A DNA stretch of 5,002 bases from Crocinitomicaceae bacterium (GTDB lineage Bacteria; Bacteroidota; Bacteroidia; Flavobacteriales_D; Crocinitomicaceae): assembly GCA_003512365.1 (NCBI GenBank), contig DORI01000005.1, positions 9,903 to 14,904 on the forward strand. Direction: 5' to 3'. Position 1 is the first letter of the stretch. Each line of letters opens with the position of its first letter. This document shows positions 1 through 5,002 of this stretch, piece after piece. Under the pieces are notes generated by a model. The model saw nothing but the letters and a program-made list of their open reading frames with translations. It did not search any database and was not told the DNA's origin. A program made the position numbers and the translations under genes.

Positions 1-2112
1 AGCGATTTAGAACATCAAATTTTTCCAGAGAAGACAAGAGATAATTTCCAAAAATTGATTTTAAAGCCCGCTGCTAATGATAACTATCCTGCGGCAACTA
101 GTGGCTCCGCTCACATTCGAGATGCTTTTGTTCATACGCTTTGTGATCGTGCAGACATGAAATTAGACGAACGAACCTGGCGCCCTGCAATTTTGTATTT
201 GAATGGTCAATATTGGGGTGTATATGAGATGAGAGAGAAAGTAGATGATCACGATTACACAGATTATTATTATAATCAAGATAAGTATCACCTCGAATAT
301 CTAAAAACATGGGGAGGAACTTGGGAAGAATACGGTGCACCAAATGCCTTAAACAATTGGAATGCGCTTAAAAATTATATTGCTACCAATAATATGGGGA
401 ATCCAACAAATTTCGCATACGTTGACAGCCTTTTGAATTGGGAATCCTTGTGTGATTATTTCATGCTTAACTCGTATACTGTTACAATGGACTGGTTGAA
501 CTGGAATACTGCATGGTGGAGAGGAACAGATTCATTAGGCGACAAAAAAAAATGGAGGTATACATTATGGGATATGGACGCAACATTCGGTCATTATATT
601 AATTATACCGGAATACCCGATCCGTCAGCGAATGCTGACCCATGTAATGTTGAAAATCTCCCAAATCCAGGAGGACAGGGTCATACTGAAATTCTGCAAA
701 AACTGATAAATGAAAATCCTGTTGTTGAACAATACTATGTGACTCGATATGCTGATTTACTTAACACAAAGTTTTCATGTTCTTATGTCATTCCTTTACT
801 TGATAGTATGATAAATGAAATTGCACCTGAAATGCCTGGTCAAATTTCTAAATGGGGTGGTAATATATCTACATGGCAAACGAATGTACAATCCTTACGA
901 GATTATATCAACCAAAGATGTACGGCCCTCACGCAAGGTCTCATTGATTGCTACTCACTTTCTGGGCCATTTGCCACTACATTTGATGTTTTTCCAGCGA
1001 ATGCTGGAACAATAAAAGTTAATTCAATTTGGGCTCCAACATACCCTTGGACAACGAATTATTTTGGAGGTATCCAGACGAATTTAGTGGCTAAGCCTCT
1101 GCCAGGTTTTATTTTCGATCATTGGGAATATACAACAGGGCCGATGGGATTGCCAATCACTCAAGACACAAATTTTATAAATATTACTGGAATTGAGAAT
1201 ATTGTTGCCGTGTTTGTTGCTGACAATCCTGATTTAGATGGCGATGGCTGCTTAAATGTGGATGAAGTTACCGCTGGCACATTACCTAATAACCCCGACA
1301 CGGATGGAGATGGCCAAAATGATTGCGTCGAGATTGGTGCAGATCCTTTGACTCCTCTTGACGCTGACGGAGATGGAATTATTGACGCACTCGAGTCCTC
1401 TATAACCGATACAGACGGTGATGGTGTGAACAATGAAGCTGACCCTGCAAATTCAGATCCTTGTATTCCAAATAATACTGCTCCGAATTGTGATTTTGAT
1501 GGTGACGGATTAACTTATTCCCAAGAAGTAAGCAATGGTACAAACTATAATAATCCTGACACCGATGGTGATGGTATAAATGATGGAACTGAAGTCGCAA
1601 ATGGTTCTGACCCATTAAACCCTTGTGATCCAGACGACTCAAGCGCTGATTGCCAAATCGATACAGATAATGATGGTTTGACAGATGCGCAAGAAGGTGT
1701 ATTGTGTACTTCACCAACCATTTCTGATACGGATGGGGATGGCATAAACGATGGTGTTGAAGTTACTGCCGGAAGTGATCCTTGTGATCCTTGTAGTCCT
1801 AATAATGTCGGACTTGACTGTATTACAGGTTTATTTATCCCTACAGCTTTCAGTCCTACAGTAAATAATGGTCCATCTCAAAACAATGCTTACAGTATCA
1901 TCGCAGGTAAAGACGTGTTAAGTATTGAATTTACAATATTCGATCGATGGGGTAATAAAATGTTTTACAGTAACAATAAGGTGTTTTCTTGGGATGGAAA
2001 TTACAATGGTAAAGAATGTGGAACAGGCATTTATCCATACCGAGCAGTAGTAAAATACGCTGACAATCCGGTTGAGCAAATACTCAATGGAAATATCACA
2101 TTAATTCGATAA
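1..2112 (+). CDS. Secreted CotH kinase-family protein with TSP3 repeats and T9SS type B (CHU_C) sorting domain, 5'-truncated
   Basis: The frame is open from base 1, so the true start is outside the window; the TTG at 55 is internal. 703 residues are visible (numbered from base 1). Residues 1-318 resemble the CotH kinase family: LYLNGQYWG at 65-73, a DWLNWN segment at 164-169 and WDMDATFG at 190-197. By analogy with Bacillus CotH, D164, N169, D191 and D193 are likely catalytic or metal-binding residues; this assignment is inferred. Residues about 325-408 look like a divergent InlB B-repeat module (FDHWEYTTG at 372-380). Residues 410-607 hold eight TSP3-type calcium loops. Residues 610-703 are a CHU_C domain (FIPTAFSP, then FDRWGN, SWDGNYNGKECGTGIYPYR), which directs export by the T9SS and retention at the surface. 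CotH in Bacillus phosphorylates spore-coat proteins; the substrate here is unknown. It probably forms an operon with the PorP/SprF gene 4 bp downstream. The family and sorting-domain calls are secure; kinase activity is not shown. Confidence 0.9.
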   Translation, partial: SDLEHQIFPEKTRDNFQKLILKPAANDNYPAATSGSAHIRDAFVHTLCDRADMKLDERTWRPAILYLNGQYWGVYEMREKVDDHDYTDYYYNQDKYHLEYLKTWGGTWEEYGAPNALNNWNALKNYIATNNMGNPTNFAYVDSLLNWESLCDYFMLNSYTVTMDWLNWNTAWWRGTDSLGDKKKWRYTLWDMDATFGHYINYTGIPDPSANADPCNVENLPNPGGQGHTEILQKLINENPVVEQYYVTRYADLLNTKFSCSYVIPLLDSMINEIAPEMPGQISKWGGNISTWQTNVQSLRDYINQRCTALTQGLIDCYSLSGPFATTFDVFPANAGTIKVNSIWAPTYPWTTNYFGGIQTNLVAKPLPGFIFDHWEYTTGPMGLPITQDTNFINITGIENIVAVFVADNPDLDGDGCLNVDEVTAGTLPNNPDTDGDGQNDCVEIGADPLTPLDADGDGIIDALESSITDTDGDGVNNEADPANSDPCIPNNTAPNCDFDGDGLTYSQEVSNGTNYNNPDTDGDGINDGTEVANGSDPLNPCDPDDSSADCQIDTDNDGLTDAQEGVLCTSPTISDTDGDGINDGVEVTAGSDPCDPCSPNNVGLDCITGLFIPTAFSPTVNNGPSQNNAYSIIAGKDVLSIEFTIFDRWGNKMFYSNNKVFSWDGNYNGKECGTGIYPYRAVVKYADNPVEQILNGNITLIR
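1228..1821 (+). repeat. Array of eight thrombospondin type 3-like Ca-binding repeats with Cys-framed supra-repeat
   Basis: This segment of the CotH-like gene codes for eight DxD[GN]DG loops starting at residues 411, 433, 454, 470, 498, 520, 554 and 576 of the visible protein. Such loops bind calcium in TSP3 and OmpA-linked stalks, giving a rigid, calcium-stabilised spacer between the catalytic part and the sorting domain. The second half has a higher-order unit: 1489-1650 (54 codons) and 1651-1818 (56 codons) each start at a Cys and carry two calcium loops and a GS-DP segment before a Pro/Asp/Asn-rich linker. Three C-x8-C linkers (residues 488-497, 542-551, 598-607) frame these units. The DNA of the two copies differs at many third codon positions, so the duplication is not recent. 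Confidence 0.85.
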
Positions 2113-2116
2113 AAAG

Positions 2117-3133
2117 ATGAAAAAATCATTCTTCTTTTTGTTGCTCTTATTAGCAATTCGCTCACAGGCGCAGGATGCACATTTTACGCAGCTTGACAAA
2201 ACAATTTCCTATTTAAATCCTGCTATGACTGGGAATTTTGATGGATTTGCAAAAATTACAGCTCAACATCGGAGTCAATGGATTAATACAGGTACAGCTT
2301 TCACAACTTCGTACATGATGGGTGAAATGAATTTTGGTAAAAAGAAGAGAGGTATAAAATCTTATGCAGGATTAGGTGCCTATTTTTTAAACGATATAGC
2401 TGGAGCATCAAAAATTGGATTGCGCACAGGTGGCATTTCAGCAAGTGGAAACGTTCCGTTATCTGTCAATCAATGGATTTCTGGTGGAATTAACCTATCC
2501 TTTAATCAACGGGTAATTGACTTGTCAAATGTTACATTTCTGAGTCAGTGGGATGGAACAACTCTTAATCCTAATCAGAACTCCGGCGAAAATCTTAATT
2601 ATTCCAATGATTTATACCCAGATGCAGGTATGGGAATGGCATTTAATTTTCAAGAAAGTTCGGATGCAGCGTTTAATTCTAAAAATTTCAAGTTTCAAGC
2701 CGGTATTTCATTTCAACACTTGAATCGACCAAAAATGAATTTTACTTCATTGGAGCAGGATAGATTAGCGATAAAAACATTGATTCATGCTCATTCGAGT
2801 TTTGGGGTAACGTCTGTTAGCAACGTCGAGTTAACTGTTGCTCAATTTTTCCAAGGCCCACACAAAGAAACGTTAATCGGAACTTTTTTAAAAACAAAAT
2901 TAAAGGAAGCTTCTCATTTTACTTCACTTGTTTCTGCTCAATACATGACTATTGGAACTTATTTTCGCACTACAATGGACTTTTGCCCTTATTTTGCGTT
3001 GGATTTGGGCCCTTTCAGAATGGGGATTGCATATGATTTTAATTTCAGAAATGTCACCAGAAATTCATATCGGCATTCATATGAAATACAACTTGCCTAT
3101 CTTTTTTCAAAGTGGAATACATTGAAGTTTTAA
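2117..3133 (+). CDS. PorP/SprF family type IX secretion system outer-membrane protein
   Basis: 338 residues, a usual length for the PorP/SprF family. The N-terminus is a classic signal peptide: MKKS, a Phe/Leu-rich core at residues 5-12, and probable signal peptidase I cleavage after A18 (SQA/QDAHFTQ). The mature start with a downstream LNPAMTG (33-39) and HRSQW (51-55) is typical of this family, as are FNQRVIDL near 129-136 and HLNRPKMNF near 201-209. The rest alternates short amphipathic stretches with Gly/Asn turns, as expected for a beta-barrel in the outer membrane, and it ends in an aromatic-rich strand with a terminal Phe. SprF of Flavobacterium johnsoniae is needed for secretion of the adhesin SprB, whose sorting domain is type B; PorP of Porphyromonas gingivalis is a T9SS component. 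The ATG at 2117 lies 4 bp after the stop of a CHU_C-bearing gene, so this is probably that protein's dedicated partner rather than the core housekeeping PorP. That pairing is inferred from context. No Shine-Dalgarno sequence is present, which is normal for Bacteroidota. Confidence 0.9.
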   Translation: MKKSFFFLLLLLAIRSQAQDAHFTQLDKTISYLNPAMTGNFDGFAKITAQHRSQWINTGTAFTTSYMMGEMNFGKKKRGIKSYAGLGAYFLNDIAGASKIGLRTGGISASGNVPLSVNQWISGGINLSFNQRVIDLSNVTFLSQWDGTTLNPNQNSGENLNYSNDLYPDAGMGMAFNFQESSDAAFNSKNFKFQAGISFQHLNRPKMNFTSLEQDRLAIKTLIHAHSSFGVTSVSNVELTVAQFFQGPHKETLIGTFLKTKLKEASHFTSLVSAQYMTIGTYFRTTMDFCPYFALDLGPFRMGIAYDFNFRNVTRNSYRHSYEIQLAYLFSKWNTLKF

Positions 3134-3208
3134 GTTGCGAAATTGACCATTCATGTAATTCATTTTTTTGATTTCGTTATTAATTGAATTTACGTATATT
3201 TAAATCAC

Positions 3209-3216
3209 TAACTTTG
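3209..3216 (+). promoter_or_regulatory. Candidate Bacteroidota sigma-type -7 element (TAACTTTG) upstream of the universal stress gene
   Basis: TAACTTTG matches the Bacteroidota -7 consensus TAnnTTTG at every fixed position. A partial -33 match, ATTG, lies at 3183-3186, 22 bases upstream, slightly more than the usual spacing of about 19-21. Transcription would start close to 3223, leaving a leader of only about 8 bases before the ATG at 3231. A second candidate pairs a full TTTG at 3167-3170 with a weaker TACGTATA at 3191-3198, spaced 20 bases apart; it would give a more ordinary leader of about 25 bases. No convincing terminator is visible after the PorP/SprF stop: there is only a weak CGAAAT/ATTTCG inverted repeat (3138-3143 and 3171-3176) with a long loop. 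Confidence 0.45.
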
Positions 3217-3230
3217 CCAAAAAAAAGCTC

Positions 3231-4055
3231 ATGTCCAAAAAGAATTTTATCGTTCCTCACGACTTTTCAAATGTTGCAGATATTGCCTTGACGCACGCTA
3301 TAGCAACTGCAAAACCATTAAGTGCTACAGTACATTTACTTCACGTGGTTAAAAATGATTCACAAATAGTTGAAGCAGCTAGTAAATTAGAAAAGATTGT
3401 GGAAAATTTTCAGTCAGAAGGAGTGGTGATTGTTCCAAATGTTAGAATAGGAAATATATTTGAAGATATCGGTTCTTTCGCTGCCGAACATCAAGCTGAA
3501 TTAATATTCATGGGAACACATGGTGCTCATGGATGGCAACACATTACTGGAAGCCACGCATTAAAGGTAGTCACGAATTCAACTGTACCATTTATCATTG
3601 TTCAGGAAAGAACCATAAAATCAACAGGATATGATTCCATAGTTGTTCCTATGGATTTACACAAAGAAACTAAGCAAAAGTTGTCTATTGTGGCTAGTTT
3701 GGCAAAATATTTCGGTTCTAAGGTACACGTAGTTACACCAGACGAATCAGATGAATACCTGCGCCATCATGTGGAATCAAATATTGTGTTTTCAGAACGT
3801 TTTTTTAAAGATAGAGGCATCGAAATGACGTCAGCCATTATTTCTAGTAGTGGATTCGATAAAGAAGTTGTAAAGTACGCTGTGTCTGTTGATGCAGATT
3901 TAATTGCCATCATGAACCTCAATAAAAACAGTTTTTTAAGTGCGATTACAGCAAACTACGAACAATATATTATTACAAATGACGCATTGATTCCAACCCT
4001 AATTGTAAATCCAATTCAAATAGGAACGGAAACTTCGAGTATGTTCACTACTTAA
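3231..4055 (+). CDS. Universal stress protein (UspA family), tandem-domain
   Basis: 274 residues without signal peptide or membrane segment, so cytoplasmic. There are two UspA domains. The first is residues 1-125: FIVPHDFSNVADIAL at the start, VHLLHVV at strand 2, and the nucleotide-loop motif MGTHGAHG at 94-101 followed by GSHALKVV at 107-114. The second is residues about 135-261 (SIVVPMDLHKET at the start, IPTLIVNP at the end). The first-domain loop fits the ATP-binding G-x2-G-x(8-9)-G-S pattern with eight spacer residues, so this half probably binds ATP. In the second half the corresponding region reads MNLNKNSFLSAITANYEQ and has no glycine loop, so it has probably lost nucleotide binding. 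Paired-domain Usps with one degenerate half are common in Bacteroidota. The ATG at 3231 follows an A-rich tract and begins the conserved first strand at once, which supports this start. It is probably a single-gene transcript, with a candidate promoter upstream and a strong terminator 17 bases after the stop. Its specific stress role cannot be read from the sequence. Confidence 0.92.
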   Translation: MSKKNFIVPHDFSNVADIALTHAIATAKPLSATVHLLHVVKNDSQIVEAASKLEKIVENFQSEGVVIVPNVRIGNIFEDIGSFAAEHQAELIFMGTHGAHGWQHITGSHALKVVTNSTVPFIIVQERTIKSTGYDSIVVPMDLHKETKQKLSIVASLAKYFGSKVHVVTPDESDEYLRHHVESNIVFSERFFKDRGIEMTSAIISSSGFDKEVVKYAVSVDADLIAIMNLNKNSFLSAITANYEQYIITNDALIPTLIVNPIQIGTETSSMFTT

Positions 4056-4072
4056 AATATTGCAATACTACT

Positions 4073-4097
4073 GCCCGCTTAGGCGGGCTTTTTTTTT
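4073..4097 (+). terminator. Rho-independent terminator after the universal stress gene
   Basis: A perfect 6-bp GC-rich stem, GCCCGC (4073-4078) and GCGGGC (4083-4088), encloses a TTAG tetraloop and is followed directly by nine T residues (4089-4097). It begins 17 bases after the Usp stop codon. The reverse strand has no T-run after the stem, so it acts for + strand transcription only. It ends 12 bases before the fbp ATG. Confidence 0.93.
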
Positions 4098-4104
4098 AAC
4101 TTTT
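4097..4104 (+). promoter_or_regulatory. Possible -7 element for fbp overlapping the terminator tail (weak)
   Basis: TAACTTTT, just before the fbp start at 4110, agrees with TAnnTTTG at five of its six fixed positions. Because a strong terminator precedes fbp, the gene needs its own promoter or relies on readthrough, and this is one of the few candidates. It would put the transcription start at or inside the ATG, giving a leaderless message. The match could easily be chance in a T-rich stretch, and no clear TTTG lies at the right distance upstream. Confidence 0.15.
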
Positions 4105-4109
4105 TTGGT

Positions 4110-5002
4110 ATGTCAAAGCTTACTACTCTTAACGAGTTTATTTTAAAAAATCAAACTGATTTTCCGTTTGCTACCGGAGAACTTTCGCGATTGTTGAACG
4201 ATATTGCTATTGCATCTAAAATTGTAAGTCGAGATGTTCGGAAGGCAGGGTTAGTTGACCATATCTTAGGCGATCAAGGCGAAAAAAATATTCAAGGGGA
4301 GGAGCAGCAAAAATTAGATGTTATCGCTGACAACGCCTTTATTAAAGCATTTGAATTAGGTGGTGAAGTTTGCGGGATTGCATCTGAGGAAAATGATGAT
4401 TTTGTGGCCTTCGAAAATGAAATTTCCAAAAACGGAAAATATGTGGTGCTGTTTGATCCTTTAGACGGCTCGAGTAATATAGACGTCAACGTGTCAATCG
4501 GAACGATTTTTTCAATTTACAGAAGAATTTCTCCTGTTGGGACTAGTGCGACATTGGAAGATATGTTACAATGTGGAACTGAACAAGTGGCTGCAGGATA
4601 CGTTTTGTATGGGTCATCAACTATGTTAGTTTATACAACAGGTAAAGGAGTAAACGGGTTCACCTTAGACCCTTCTATCGGAGAATATTGTCTCTCGCAT
4701 CCAAACATGACAATGCCTCAAATCGGCAGACTTTACGCCATGAATGAAGGAAATATTAACGAGTGTGAAGAAGGACTTAAACATTATATCTCTTATTGTC
4801 AAAGTAGAGAAAATCAGACTGGTATGCCCTATTCGGGAAGATACATTGGATCGCTTGTTGCAGATTTTCATCGTAACTTGATAAAAGGTGGTATTTACAT
4901 TTATCCGGATGTTTTAAGTGCACCTGAGGGTAAACTTCGTTTATTATATGAATGTAATCCATTGGCTTTCATTGCAGAACAGGCTGGCGGATTGGCTACA
5001 AC
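4110..5002 (+). CDS. fbp: Class I fructose-1,6-bisphosphatase, 3'-truncated by window end
   Basis: Hydrolyses fructose 1,6-bisphosphate to fructose 6-phosphate and phosphate, the committed step of gluconeogenesis, in the cytoplasm. 297 complete codons are visible with no stop. Class I enzymes usually run to about 330-340 residues, so only the final few dozen are missing. The family signatures are clear: ASEEND at 91-96 and FDPLDGSSNID at 115-125 give the metal ligands (E93/E94, D116, D119) and phosphate-contacting serines; AMNEGN at 210-215 and YSGRYIGSLVADFHRN at 241-256 belong to the sugar-phosphate site; KLRLLYECNP at 275-284 supplies the last metal-ligand glutamate (E281). All key residues in the visible part are intact, so the enzyme should be active. 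The start at 4110 is the only reasonable one: an in-frame TAG lies at 4080-4082 and the protein begins with a normal class I N-terminus. The ATG has no Shine-Dalgarno sequence and sits 12 bases past the upstream terminator, so fbp is probably transcribed separately from the stress gene. Confidence 0.96.
   Translation, partial: MSKLTTLNEFILKNQTDFPFATGELSRLLNDIAIASKIVSRDVRKAGLVDHILGDQGEKNIQGEEQQKLDVIADNAFIKAFELGGEVCGIASEENDDFVAFENEISKNGKYVVLFDPLDGSSNIDVNVSIGTIFSIYRRISPVGTSATLEDMLQCGTEQVAAGYVLYGSSTMLVYTTGKGVNGFTLDPSIGEYCLSHPNMTMPQIGRLYAMNEGNINECEEGLKHYISYCQSRENQTGMPYSGRYIGSLVADFHRNLIKGGIYIYPDVLSAPEGKLRLLYECNPLAFIAEQAGGLAT

Noticed and set aside
55..57. TTG at 55 as the start of the CotH-like gene
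   Set aside because: The frame is open through to base 1 and the upstream residues (SDLEHQIFPEKTRDNFQKL) continue the same domain. No signal peptide follows the TTG, as would be needed for a T9SS cargo.
815..1015. Out-of-frame + strand 66-residue open frame inside the CotH gene
   Set aside because: It lies in an alternative frame fully within the conserved CotH-like coding region and has no domain or signal features.
1161..1745. Minus-strand open frames opposite the TSP3 region coding for Ser/Pro-rich repeats such as PSPSVS
   Set aside because: They are the reverse-strand reading of the repeated GAT-GGN-GAT-GGN codons of the calcium loops. The + strand protein is a clear multi-domain match, and these frames have no independent start context.
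3138..3176. Weak inverted repeat CGAAAT/ATTTCG after the PorP/SprF stop as a terminator
   Set aside because: The stem is short and AT-rich with a loop of more than 20 bases, and the T7 run lies inside the hairpin rather than after it.
4058..4067. Perfect 10-base palindrome TATTGCAATA just after the Usp stop codon
   Set aside because: It could be an operator half-way between the stop and the terminator, but a short AT-rich palindrome is expected by chance and has no second copy in the other intergenic region.
4292..4962. Three minus-strand open frames opposite fbp
   Set aside because: They overlap a highly conserved, motif-complete FBPase on the + strand and show no recognisable protein features.

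Overview
The window is AT-rich and gene-dense, and all genes lie on the + strand. It points to a member of the Bacteroidota (Bacteroidetes), most likely a flavobacterium-like lineage; family-level placement would be a guess. The main clues are a type IX secretion system (T9SS) type B sorting domain (CHU_C, gliding-motility-associated C-terminal domain), an adjacent PorP/SprF-family outer-membrane protein, a TAnnTTTG-type promoter element, and the absence of Shine-Dalgarno sequences before the starts.

Layout: (1) 1-2112 is the 3' part of a gene for a large secreted protein. It has a CotH-type kinase-like domain, an InlB-B-repeat-like module, a Ca-binding thrombospondin type 3 (TSP3) array with eight DxDxDG-type loops, and a C-terminal CHU_C sorting domain. 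Its start lies left of the window. (2) Four bases later, 2117-3133 encodes a PorP/SprF-family protein with a signal peptide. The two are almost certainly cotranscribed, and the context suggests that the SprF-like protein helps export or anchor the CotH-like protein, as SprF does for SprB. (3) A 97-bp intergenic region carries a plausible promoter. (4) 3231-4055 encodes a tandem-domain universal stress protein, followed by a clear intrinsic terminator at 4073-4097. (5) Only 12 bases after the terminator's T-run, 4110 to the right edge encodes a class I fructose-1,6-bisphosphatase (fbp), cut off by the window end before its last few dozen residues.

Functionally there are two parts. The first is a surface/secretion pair: T9SS cargo plus its probable outer-membrane partner. 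The second is two cytoplasmic housekeeping or stress genes (Usp and gluconeogenic FBPase) that the terminator separates into different transcripts. I see no mobile element, CRISPR array, tRNA or rRNA. No wholly new system is evident. The most interesting points are the CotH/TSP3/CHU_C protein paired with a dedicated SprF-like protein, the Cys-framed higher-order repeat in the TSP3 stalk, and the very tight terminator-to-start junction in front of fbp.
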